From positions 1-24,166 of the forward strand of contig CALFTK010000014.1 of NCBI GenBank assembly GCA_937916465.1: a DNA stretch of 24,166 nt, written 5' to 3'. Made by a program: the position numbers and the translations under genes. Of this stretch, positions 1 to 6,731 are shown one piece after another. The DNA is from an uncultured Bacteroidales bacterium (lineage in GTDB: Bacteria; Bacteroidota; Bacteroidia; Bacteroidales; Bacteroidaceae). A model generated the notes under the pieces. It saw only the letters and a program-made list of their open reading frames with translations. It made no database searches and had not been told where the DNA came from. Numbering within the stretch: position 1 is the first letter of the stretch; the number at the start of each line of letters is the position of its first letter.

Positions 1-500
1 GCCGTATCACCCAATGCCCATCTGAACTCCTCATAGTCCATTGGAAACATATCAACCTTTGTCTCTTCGCTTGGAATAATGATATTTTTGCTTTTAGATC
101 TTACAGAAATTAAAGAGCCTGTTTCTATATAATCATACCTATGGTCCTTTACAAGGTGCTTGATTGCTTGTCTAGCTAATGGTTGCAACTGCACCTCATC
201 GAATATAATGACGGACTCTCTCTCATGTAATTCAACCTGAAAAATGAATTGCAACCTAAGAAACAGGTAATTCAAATCAGATATATCATTAAACAAGTCT
301 CTTATATCTTTTGAGACTTTTGAGAAATCAATCAATATGTATGATTTATACTCATTGCGTGCAAACTCTTCGGCAATAGTTGATTTACCAACACGACGAG
401 CACCTTGTATAAGTAATGCAGTATCGCCGTTACGCTCTTGTTTCCACTTGAGCATAGTGTCATACATCTTTCTCTTAAAACGAATTATATCCTCTGCCAT
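1..500 (-). CDS. AAA+ ATPase (AAA_14 type), C-terminus off the left edge
   Basis: The reading frame is open from an ATG at 498-500 to the window edge and gives 166 complete codons. A Walker A motif GARRVGKST lies at residues 33-41. A Walker B IIFDEVQ is at about 98-104, and a sensor-1-like ETGSL at about 126-130. This layout and the GARRVGKS wording match the AAA_14 ATPases of bacteria and archaea, most of which carry a DUF4143 domain in the C-terminal half. That half would lie outside the window, so its presence is inferred. The cellular role of the family is poorly known, and many Bacteroidales carry several copies as accessory genes. The start is supported by a good promoter whose -7 box sits only 17 bp upstream, which leaves a short leader. 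An adjacent repeat array may control it. The ATPase call is firm; the subfamily is likely. Confidence 0.85.
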   Translation of the reverse strand, partial: MAEDIIRFKRKMYDTMLKWKQERNGDTALLIQGARRVGKSTIAEEFARNEYKSYILIDFSKVSKDIRDLFNDISDLNYLFLRLQFIFQVELHERESVIIFDEVQLQPLARQAIKHLVKDHRYDYIETGSLISVRSKSKNIIIPSEETKVDMFPMDYEEFRWALGDT

Positions 501-517
501 AGTCTTTGATTTTGATG

Positions 518-549
518 CAAAAATAAGACATTTAATATTTCCCACCAAA
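518..549 (-). promoter_or_regulatory. Bacteroidota-type promoter of the ATPase gene
   Basis: On the minus strand the -7 box TATTTTTG (518-525) matches TAnnTTTG exactly. It is preceded at a 20-bp spacing by TTTG (546-549), which fits the -33 element. The TTTG belongs to the promoter-proximal member of the 33-bp-spaced repeat series, so a protein bound to the repeats would touch the -33 region directly. Confidence 0.75.
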
Positions 550-616
550 TGTTTTAAGGCCAAAATGTCAATATCCACCAAATTTAATCAGTATAATTTG
601 TCAATATCCACCAAAT
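542..616 (-). repeat. Three direct repeats at an exact 33-bp period upstream of the ATPase
   Basis: The 18-base sequence tgtcaatatccaccaaat occurs identically at 566-583 and 599-616. The shared core ccaccaaat occurs a third time at 542-550. The three cores start at 542, 575 and 608, exactly 33 bp apart, or about three helical turns. The sequence between the repeats is not conserved. Read on the minus strand the unit is ATTTGGTGGATATTGACA, and its TTTG in the proximal copy is the -33 box of the ATPase promoter. This resembles an operator array placed on one face of the helix. A degenerate tandem duplication of the end of the upstream small ORF is the main alternative. Confidence 0.8.
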
Positions 617-723
617 CTTTGGGCGATTTTAACGGCATTAGCGTCGCGTTTTCCCATAAAATCAAGCCACAACCAACCTGTGGCTTCGTTATACACACGT
701 TCTGTTCTTGTCTTGTACTTCAT
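601..723 (-). CDS. Possible 40-aa ORF ending inside the distal repeat
   Basis: An ATG at 721-723 opens a frame that stops at TGA (601-603). The product begins MKYKTRTERV, has a Trp-rich middle (GWLWLDFMGK) and ends QRFGGY. The frame stays open upstream of the ATG to a stop at about residue -16, without another convincing start. The best purine-rich site, GGAGG, is 16 nt from the ATG, which is too far to help. The composition is protein-like (charged N-terminus, amphipathic end) and I do not recognise a family. The FGGY-stop is encoded by the repeat unit itself. It could be a small gene, the remnant of a longer one, or chance. It sits between the FISUMP gene and the ATPase on the same strand. 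Confidence 0.3.
   Translation of the reverse strand: MKYKTRTERVYNEATGWLWLDFMGKRDANAVKIAQRFGGY
664..686. other. Perfect 8-bp inverted repeat with a 7-nt loop
   Basis: aagccaca (664-671) and tgtggctt (679-686) are exact reverse complements around a 7-nt loop. Neither side is followed by a T tract, so it is a poor intrinsic terminator. It lies inside the candidate 40-aa ORF. It may be an RNA hairpin or a protein site in the leader of the ATPase region. Confidence 0.45.
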
Positions 724-812
724 TGTTACTTTCTTTTTGCCTCCGAAAGTGACAACTTTTTCTAGTATAAGTCACATTGTGAGCATTGATCTGAGTTTAG
801 AAGATGTAGAAT

Positions 813-1511
813 TTATTGTGTCTGTTTGTAAACAGGACGAATGGTTTGCCCTAAACAACGATCGTAATAACTATTTAAGCAATCTACACTTTCTGAATTG
901 AAATATAAACGGTAAGCGCTACTGGAATCATCTAAAGATAGTGAACTGGACCAATAGCGACCTTCTGAACCAATAAAATAGACTTTTGTATCGCTACAAT
1001 ATCCGGAAGCAGGCAAAAAAATACTATTACCATTTATCCTGCTGGTTATTTTGTATCCATAAAGTCCATTATCGTTATACCATTTCCAATCACAATTGTC
1101 CATAAGTTCTTTAAATTCCATTATTGTGGGAATTCTCCAATCTCCACCCCACGCCACATTTGCGGCATCGTCGGACAATTCTAAAACATTTTTATTATCA
1201 ACAAAACCATCCTTCCCACAAATAGTTTGTGAACAATACTTTGTAATCTCACACCAATCGCCAAATCTGTAGGTAAACCAACTGTAATGACTTTTGTAAC
1301 GTGTTTCGCCCCATGCGAAAAAGTAACCGAAGTCCTCTGGTTTCTTTGCACCTATATTGCAATTTGCCCACATCACACTTAAACCTAAATCTACAAATTC
1401 ATAACCGTTGTGTTGGTTAGGTGTGACTGCATCTTTACTATTATTATGCTGCGCTTTTATCGATAAAAATGCAACAGAAAGTAAAAGCGTACTAATACAA
1501 AACTTTCTCAT
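813..1511 (-). CDS. Exported FISUMP-type (Fib_succ_major) domain protein
   Basis: The 232-aa product starts with a signal peptide of about 20 residues (MRKFCIST..., hydrophobic core, cleavage near SIKA-Q). The mature part carries the typical sequence VDLGLSVMWANCN (residues 41-53), then GYFFAWGET. Later come WRIPT, LPASGYCSD, a GRYWSSS turn, and a C-terminal end QTIRPVYK. This series matches the Fibrobacter succinogenes paralogous (TIGR02145-like) domain seen in many secreted Bacteroidales proteins. Function is unknown; a carbohydrate- or surface-associated role is often assumed. The length suits one domain. There is no lipobox, so I infer periplasmic or secreted rather than lipid-anchored. 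It is monocistronic, with its own promoter about 30 bp upstream of the start. Confidence 0.8.
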   Translation of the reverse strand: MRKFCISTLLLSVAFLSIKAQHNNSKDAVTPNQHNGYEFVDLGLSVMWANCNIGAKKPEDFGYFFAWGETRYKSHYSWFTYRFGDWCEITKYCSQTICGKDGFVDNKNVLELSDDAANVAWGGDWRIPTIMEFKELMDNCDWKWYNDNGLYGYKITSRINGNSIFLPASGYCSDTKVYFIGSEGRYWSSSLSLDDSSSAYRLYFNSESVDCLNSYYDRCLGQTIRPVYKQTQ

Positions 1512-1540
1512 ACAATACTATCATTCGAATTTAGTTTTTG

Positions 1541-1548
1541 CAAATGTA
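1541..1548 (-). promoter_or_regulatory. -7 box for the FISUMP-type gene
   Basis: The minus strand reads TACATTTG, an exact TAnnTTTG match, 30 bp before the start codon at 1511. No clear TTTG lies at the expected -33 distance. The box and its placement are good, but the promoter is incomplete by consensus. Confidence 0.5.
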
Positions 1549-1678
1549 CAAATTAGTTCTTGAAATTGATATTAGTTTATTGAATTAAAGAGTTGATTGA
1601 TTGCCCAAATAAAGAATAATACTTGAATAACTATATTAAAATTTGGATGTATTATGGTTATGTATCTCTGTTTTGTTG

Positions 1679-1686
1679 TATCTTCG
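1679..1686 (+). promoter_or_regulatory. Probable -7 box for the DUF2007-proBA-argF' operon
   Basis: TATCTTCG matches TAnnTTTG with one change and lies 37 bp before the ATG at 1724. No strong -33 element is visible. The rest of 1512-1723 is A/T-rich divergent intergenic DNA in which I see nothing else. Confidence 0.4.
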
Positions 1687-1723
1687 CAGTGAAAATTATT
1701 AATAATGCTAATTCTTTGTTATT

Positions 1724-1948
1724 ATGAGTAAAGATAAAGATTTGAAATGTATTTTTAAAGGAGAAGCATTCGAAGCTGAAATAGTTAAAGGACGATTGGA
1801 GTCTGAAGGTATTCCGGCTATGATAATGAACAATTCAATGAGTGCCATTCTTTCCACATATACATTAACATCGGGTAATGTTAGTGTATTGGTGAACACC
1901 GAAAACGAAGATAAAGCTAAACAGATTCTTTCAAATGAAAACGCCTAA
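1724..1948 (+). CDS. DUF2007-family small protein
   Basis: This 74-aa protein has no signal peptide or membrane segment. The run CIFKGEAFEAEIVKGRLES followed by EGIPAMI, then a central VSVLVN strand and an EDKAKQIL helix, matches DUF2007, the so-called putative signal-transducing family. That family has a compact ferredoxin-like fold and an unproven role. The gene ends 14 nt inside the start of proB, so the two are probably translationally coupled and co-transcribed. The link to proline/arginine synthesis comes only from this context. No Shine-Dalgarno is seen before the ATG, only A/T-rich sequence. Confidence 0.8.
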   Translation: MSKDKDLKCIFKGEAFEAEIVKGRLESEGIPAMIMNNSMSAILSTYTLTSGNVSVLVNTENEDKAKQILSNENA

Positions 1949-2726
1949 AAGAGTTGCAGTTAAAGTAGGTAGCAATGTACTGACTCGTACCGACGGAAGA
2001 CTTGATATAGCCAGAATGGCTGCATTGGTAGATCAGATTGCCGATTTACATAAACGTGGAATAGAGGTTTTACTTATATCGTCGGGAGCGGTGGCATCCG
2101 GACGAGGAGCATTACCACATTTGAAAAACGATGATAGTGTTACCGGGCGACAGTTGTTTGCAGCGGTTGGTCAGGCAAAACTCATAGAGCACTATTACAA
2201 TTTCTTTCAAGAATACGACATTTCTGTGGGACAAATTCTGACAACAAAAGAAAACTTTGTAAATCAGACACTTATGACGAACCAAAAGCGTTGTATGAAT
2301 GCTATGCTTAAAAATAGGATTGTCCCTATAATAAACGAAAACGATACTGTATCAATTAAGGAATTGATGTTTACCGATAATGACGAACTATCTGGGCTTG
2401 TGGCTGAAATGATGAAGGCCCAACTGCTAATAATTCTTAGTAATGTGGATGGTGTATTTACCGGTAATCCGGATGAACCGGAATCGGAACTGATACGTAT
2501 TGTTGAAGCCGAAGATGATTATTCACAGTGTGTTAGTGCCAGCAAATCAAAATATGGTCGTGGCGGAATGATGACCAAAATGAAGACAGCCAAACAGGTT
2601 GCCGTAAATGGTATTGAGGTAAGAATAGCAAATGGTACACGCCAAAATATACTACTTGATGTAATACTGAATCCGGAAAATGCAGTATGTACACGTTTCT
2701 TAACACCTAAAAACAGAAAAAAATGA
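1935..2726 (+). CDS. proB: Glutamate 5-kinase, short form without PUA domain
   Basis: ProB phosphorylates L-glutamate with ATP to gamma-glutamyl phosphate, the first step of proline synthesis in the cytoplasm. The amino-acid kinase fold is complete. It shows VAVKVGSNVLT near the N-terminus, LLISSGAVASGR, AVGQAKLI, NENDTVS, FTDNDELSGLVA, NVDGVFTGNP, and the GRGGMMTKMKTA loop near residue 213. The protein ends at 263 aa just after the conserved CTRFL. Most ProBs of about 360 aa continue into a C-terminal PUA domain, which is absent here. No frameshift is needed to explain this, because the stop codon overlaps the proA start (ATGA). The ATG at 1935 overlaps the DUF2007 gene by 14 nt. Feedback inhibition or oligomer state may differ from full-length enzymes; this is inference. 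Confidence 0.93.
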   Translation: MKTPKRVAVKVGSNVLTRTDGRLDIARMAALVDQIADLHKRGIEVLLISSGAVASGRGALPHLKNDDSVTGRQLFAAVGQAKLIEHYYNFFQEYDISVGQILTTKENFVNQTLMTNQKRCMNAMLKNRIVPIINENDTVSIKELMFTDNDELSGLVAEMMKAQLLIILSNVDGVFTGNPDEPESELIRIVEAEDDYSQCVSASKSKYGRGGMMTKMKTAKQVAVNGIEVRIANGTRQNILLDVILNPENAVCTRFLTPKNRKK

Positions 2727-3967
2727 TAGACAATATATTACAGCGCATAGGCGATGCCGCATACAGACTCCCGTTGCTGCAAGAAGAGAAGATAAATGAA
2801 GCACTGTATGCAGTAGCCGATGCTATTATGACCAATGCCGATGAACTGTTGCGTGCCAATGCTCTCGATTTGGCTGCAATGGAAAAATCGAACCCAATGT
2901 ATGATCGTCTGCTTCTTACCACAGACAGATTGGAGGGTATAGCCGCAGATATGAGAAAAGTTGCCGAACTGCCACAACCTGTAGGCGAACTGATTGATGA
3001 ACGTGTTCGTCCAAATGGCATGAAACTAAAACGTGTTCGCGTACCATTCGGAGTGATAGGAGTAATATATGAAGCACGTCCTAATGTAAGTTTCGATGTT
3101 TTTGCACTTTGTCTGAAATCTCGTAATGCTTGTGTTCTGAAAGGTGGTAGCGATGCTTACCATTCTAACAGGGCCATTGTGGATTTAATACATTCTGTTT
3201 TAGAGAATCTGGAACTAAATCCCTATATTGTAGATTTGCTTCCAGCCGGTCACGAAGCAGCGCAGCAGCTTATGCGTGCAGTTGGAATGGTAGATTTGCT
3301 TATTCCTCGCGGAAGCGCACGTCTTATAAAATCGGTGCGTGAAAATTCTTTAGTACCTGTTATTGAAACAGGAGCTGGTGTGTGCCACACATATTTTGAC
3401 AAAGATGGCAATATAGAGAAGGGTGCTGCTATAGTTTTCAATGCCAAGACACGTCGTGTAAGTGTTTGCAATGCGTTGGATTCTTTGGTTATACATAAAG
3501 ATAGACTGCAGGATTTACCTGCTATTTGCAACCGATTACAGGAAAAAGATGTAGTGATAGAAGCCGATGAAGCATCGTACCGCATATTATCGGGTATATA
3601 TCCTGCGAATCTGCTTGAAAAAGCCAATGCCGATAGTTTTGGCAAAGAGTTTCTTTCACACAGAATGTCTATTAAATGCGTTGATTCATTTGACGAAGCG
3701 CTTGAACACATCAGAAAATATACATCACACCATAGCGAATGTATAGTGACTGAAAACAGCGCAAATGCCAAAATGTTCCAACAATGCGTAGATGCAGCCT
3801 GTGTTTATGTAAATGTATCCACTGCCTTTACCGATGGAGCACAGTTTGGGCTGGGTGCAGAAATTGGCATAAGCACACAGAAATTGCACGCACGCGGACC
3901 TATGGGTCTGGAAGAACTTACTACATACAAATGGCTGATAGAGGGTAATGGACAGACAAGAAATTAA
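2723..3967 (+). CDS. proA: Gamma-glutamyl phosphate reductase
   Basis: ProA reduces gamma-glutamyl phosphate with NADPH to glutamate 5-semialdehyde, which cyclises to pyrroline-5-carboxylate for proline. The 414-aa length is normal. Family signatures include RVPFGVIGVIYEARPN at residues 106-121, LKGGSDA, DLLIPRGSARLI, and NAKTRRVSVCNALDSL, with the catalytic Cys at about 249. Near the end are FTDGAQFGLGAEIGIST and GPMGLEELTTYKW. The start overlaps the proB stop by 4 nt, so translational coupling is likely and the labile intermediate may be channelled between partners. No proC is in the window. The gene is intact. Confidence 0.96.
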   Translation: MIDNILQRIGDAAYRLPLLQEEKINEALYAVADAIMTNADELLRANALDLAAMEKSNPMYDRLLLTTDRLEGIAADMRKVAELPQPVGELIDERVRPNGMKLKRVRVPFGVIGVIYEARPNVSFDVFALCLKSRNACVLKGGSDAYHSNRAIVDLIHSVLENLELNPYIVDLLPAGHEAAQQLMRAVGMVDLLIPRGSARLIKSVRENSLVPVIETGAGVCHTYFDKDGNIEKGAAIVFNAKTRRVSVCNALDSLVIHKDRLQDLPAICNRLQEKDVVIEADEASYRILSGIYPANLLEKANADSFGKEFLSHRMSIKCVDSFDEALEHIRKYTSHHSECIVTENSANAKMFQQCVDAACVYVNVSTAFTDGAQFGLGAEIGISTQKLHARGPMGLEELTTYKWLIEGNGQTRN

Positions 3968-3981
3968 ATGAATATTTTATA

Positions 3982-4935
3982 ATGAGACACTTTACAAATG
4001 TACACGATTTGGGTAATCTGCATTTAGCTTTGCAGGAGGCCTTAGAGATAAAGAATGACAGAACTAAATATGTAGAATTGGGTAGGAACAAAAACCTGCT
4101 AATGGTTTTCTTCAATTCAAGTCTGCGCACACGTCTAAGCACTCAGAAAGCTGCAATGAATTTAGGTATGAATGTTATTGTACTTGATGTGAATCAAGGG
4201 GCTTGGAAACTGGAAACAGAACGTGGTGTAATTATGGATGGCGATAAATCGGAACATCTATTGGAAGCTATTCCTGTAATGGGCTGTTACTGTGATGTGA
4301 TTGGTGTACGTTCTTTTGCACGTTTTGAGAGTAGAGAAGATGATTATAGTGAAAAGATAATTACTCAGTTTATTCAGTACTCCGGACGTCCTGTTTTCTC
4401 TATGGAAGCTGCTACAGGCCACCCATTACAGAGTTTTGCCGACTGGATTACAATAGAAGAGCATAAAACCAAAGAACGTCCAAAAGTGGTGCTTACTTGG
4501 GCTCCGCATCCAAAGGCTTTGCCACAAGCGGTTCCAAATTCTTTTGCCCAGTGGATGGTGGCAGCCGGCTACGAAGTGGTTGTTACCCACCCAAAAGGTT
4601 ATGAACTGGATACTCGTTTTACCAATGGCGCCACAATAGAATATGACCAGATGAAGGCATTTGAAGGAGCCGATTTCATTTACGCAAAGAACTGGTCGGC
4701 TGCATCGCCGGAAAACTATGGTCAGATTTTGTGTAAAGATATGAATTGGACTGTTAGCGACAGACAGATGGCTGTTACCAACAACGCATATTTTATGCAC
4801 TGTCTGCCTGTAAGAAGGAATATGATTGTTACAGACAGCGTGATAGAAGGTCCTCGTTCATTGGTTATACCTGAAGCGGCAAACAGAGAGATATCTGCTA
4901 CCGTTGTTCTAAAAAGGATACTGGAAAATTTGTAG
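3982..4935 (+). CDS. argF': N-succinyl/acetyl-ornithine carbamoyltransferase, Ser90 variant
   Basis: This enzyme transfers the carbamoyl group of carbamoyl phosphate to an N-acylated ornithine, a step of the acylated arginine pathway. The 317-aa protein has the carbamoyl-phosphate loop SSLRTR at 46-51, HPLQ at 147-150 and HCLPVRR near the C-terminus. It aligns by eye along its full length with Bacteroides fragilis argF' (SOTCase), for example at NQGAWKLETERGVIMDGDK. In that enzyme residue 90 is Pro and favours succinylornithine; the acetylornithine enzyme of Xanthomonas has Glu92 at the equivalent place. Here residue 90 is Ser (codon TCG, 4249-4251). Substrate preference is therefore uncertain, though succinylornithine is likelier from overall similarity. 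It follows proA after 14 nt and is the last gene of the operon. Confidence 0.92.
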   Translation: MRHFTNVHDLGNLHLALQEALEIKNDRTKYVELGRNKNLLMVFFNSSLRTRLSTQKAAMNLGMNVIVLDVNQGAWKLETERGVIMDGDKSEHLLEAIPVMGCYCDVIGVRSFARFESREDDYSEKIITQFIQYSGRPVFSMEAATGHPLQSFADWITIEEHKTKERPKVVLTWAPHPKALPQAVPNSFAQWMVAAGYEVVVTHPKGYELDTRFTNGATIEYDQMKAFEGADFIYAKNWSAASPENYGQILCKDMNWTVSDRQMAVTNNAYFMHCLPVRRNMIVTDSVIEGPRSLVIPEAANREISATVVLKRILENL

Positions 4936-4937
4936 TA

Positions 4938-5564
4938 TCAGAATTCAAAAGAACTGTTATAAACGGCTCCATCTTCTTTACAGCTAAAGAAAATGGAGTC
5001 TCCTTTTTCTAAGCCATAACCATCTAAAGGAACAGAAATATAAGCATTTCGTGTAGCGCCTATAGGGTCGGCATTGCGGTCATGATACAAACTAAATGTT
5101 AGGCTGTTGTTTTGTGTGGTATCTGCCACCATAAACAATATATGCGGTATATTGTGAACTGATATGCCTATTACTGCATTCAAATATCCACCGCTTACCC
5201 ATACACTCTGAACTTCAACCGGATCTTGCTTAATTTCATTGTTTTCACATTCTGAAATGTCAGTGGCTCTATTTGACAGTATATTGATTGTTTCTAACAC
5301 TGTTGCAATAGTAGAATCGGCGTTGATGGTATAAAGAGAAATAACACGCAGCATTGTATCGGCAGGAGCTTTATGATTGTCTTTATCATTGGCCATATAT
5401 CTGTTTCCAAAATCATCTTGGAGCACTGTAACCTTACCCTCTGCATCGGTCCAAACTGTTACAAAACCGGTTATTATGTTATCGGTCTCTTCCATATCTT
5501 TGTTACACGATGACAATATTGTCAGAAAGAACAAAGAGAATACTATGGGCACTACTCTTTTCAT
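4938..5564 (-). CDS. NigD-like outer-surface lipoprotein
   Basis: This 208-aa protein has a lipoprotein signal peptide with lipobox LSSC (Cys20). It then shows a short beta-rich region with VTVWTDAEGKVTVLQDDFGNRY at about residues 37-58 and a C-terminal domain containing YLNAVIGISV and FSLYHDRNAD. The two-part layout (N-terminal OB-like segment, C-terminal beta domain) fits the NigD-like lipoproteins common in Bacteroides. The name derives from a bacteriocin cluster, but most members have no known role. The start codon overlaps the stop of the acyltransferase gene by 1 nt (TAATG), so it is the last gene of the envelope operon. Only 2 bp separate its stop from that of the convergent argF', and no terminator is visible between them. 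Confidence 0.72.
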   Translation of the reverse strand: MKRVVPIVFSLFFLTILSSCNKDMEETDNIITGFVTVWTDAEGKVTVLQDDFGNRYMANDKDNHKAPADTMLRVISLYTINADSTIATVLETINILSNRATDISECENNEIKQDPVEVQSVWVSGGYLNAVIGISVHNIPHILFMVADTTQNNSLTFSLYHDRNADPIGATRNAYISVPLDGYGLEKGDSIFFSCKEDGAVYNSSFEF

Positions 5565-6721
5565 TACTCTATCTCCGCATTTAATTTGTTTATTAGGGGG
5601 TTAGCATACATTTCCAACATTTTATGCTGTAAAAATTCATAGTCGGGGTTATCTATGCTTATTTTCGCCATCTGCTTGTTTATATATTTGACAAACTTGC
5701 GCTTATCTTTGGCTGTGTAGTTGGTTTTCATATCCTCACTGCCATTTAGCATATCTAATGCTATATAGTTGCAGGGATATATTCTATACCCTTTGAATAT
5801 ATTGTTATCTATTAATGATGTTACTTGCTCAAGATACTGATTCCTGGGCAGTTCGCTATTTATAGAGTCTATTGCATCCGATATTTCAGGCATTACCTGA
5901 TAATGTATTCGGCCTTTGTATCCAAATATCCCCACCTTCATATTGGTTAAATCGGATTGTTTTGTCTTTTTGTATGCCGGATTATCACGTTTCAACTGAA
6001 ATTCTTCAGCTTTTAAGTAGTCACACGGATCATATTCATAACTTATGGCTAAAGGCAGTATGTGCAGGCTTTTTAGTCTTTCTGCAATGGTACCTTCACC
6101 TGACATTAAGAGCATTTTAAGGACACTGCTTTGAGTTCTATCGTTAGAATCTTTGGCTCTGCCTTCGCGTTGAGCCAGCCATAATGCACTCTTCTTTTGT
6201 GCTATAACAAAACGGATGTAATCGGACAGTTGCTGAGATGACTGCATCAGTTCTGTTCTGGACACCGATCTGTTTACTATAAAACTTCTGTTCAGACGAA
6301 CCAATGTCTTTATCCACGGATAGATAAGCAAATTATTGCCTATTCCTATCTCTACGGTTTTTTTGTTGTTGCATACCAACAGATAATCCAGAAAGGCTGA
6401 ATCCAGAACTATATCTCTATGATTGGACAAGAACAGATAATCTTCTCTATCATCCGGCAAAGTAGTTATATTTGATGTAAGCCCATCCGATTTACGTTTC
6501 TCCAGAAATTTGACAACAGGATAGACTAACTTCATTTGGAATTCATGTATGCTTGTAATGTTCTTTGTGTATAGCCTGATAGCCCACAATGGCACAACTT
6601 TAAGCATACCTTTCACTATCTTTTTGAAAGTTCTGTCTTCCAAAAGCGAACTCACTGCCTGCTGAACTTCGCTATCTTCAAAAGAACGCATCTGTTCAAA
6701 TTCTGCCGGTATTTGCAACAT
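5564..6721 (-). CDS. PlsC/LPLAT-like glycerophospholipid acyltransferase
   Basis: This is a 385-aa protein of the lysophosphatidic acid acyltransferase group, expected to acylate a glycerophospholipid precursor at the inner membrane. The block-I motif reads LSNHRDIVLDSAF (98-110). The spacing from His101 to the next downstream Asp of the expected block is five residues rather than the classical four. Block III appears as AQREGRAKD (183-191), and ILPLAISYEYDP further on resembles block IV. A region near residues 118-150 (GIGNN...NRSFIVNR) fits the substrate-binding block. It is longer than a typical PlsC (about 240 aa), with extra sequence at both ends. It lies between ddl and the NigD-like gene in a tight operon. 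The family is fairly sure; the exact acceptor is not. Confidence 0.75.
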   Translation of the reverse strand: MLQIPAEFEQMRSFEDSEVQQAVSSLLEDRTFKKIVKGMLKVVPLWAIRLYTKNITSIHEFQMKLVYPVVKFLEKRKSDGLTSNITTLPDDREDYLFLSNHRDIVLDSAFLDYLLVCNNKKTVEIGIGNNLLIYPWIKTLVRLNRSFIVNRSVSRTELMQSSQQLSDYIRFVIAQKKSALWLAQREGRAKDSNDRTQSSVLKMLLMSGEGTIAERLKSLHILPLAISYEYDPCDYLKAEEFQLKRDNPAYKKTKQSDLTNMKVGIFGYKGRIHYQVMPEISDAIDSINSELPRNQYLEQVTSLIDNNIFKGYRIYPCNYIALDMLNGSEDMKTNYTAKDKRKFVKYINKQMAKISIDNPDYEFLQHKMLEMYANPLINKLNAEIE

Positions 6722-6731
6722 TTTATCTCTA

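Noticed and set aside
772..782. Palindrome tcacattgtga, reminiscent of CRP half-sites
   Set aside because: The half-sites are in the opposite order and lack the 6-bp spacer of a CRP site. No nearby promoter supports a regulatory role, and an 11-bp palindrome is expected by chance.
337..901. Plus-strand ORFs of 142 and 73 codons over the left region
   Set aside because: They run antisense across the ATPase start, its consensus promoter and the repeat array, and into the FISUMP gene. Their translations are low in protein character.
3250..3771. Minus-strand 173-codon ORF inside proA
   Set aside because: It is antisense to a strongly conserved gene, rich in Ser/Cys/Ile from mirrored codons, with no family resemblance.
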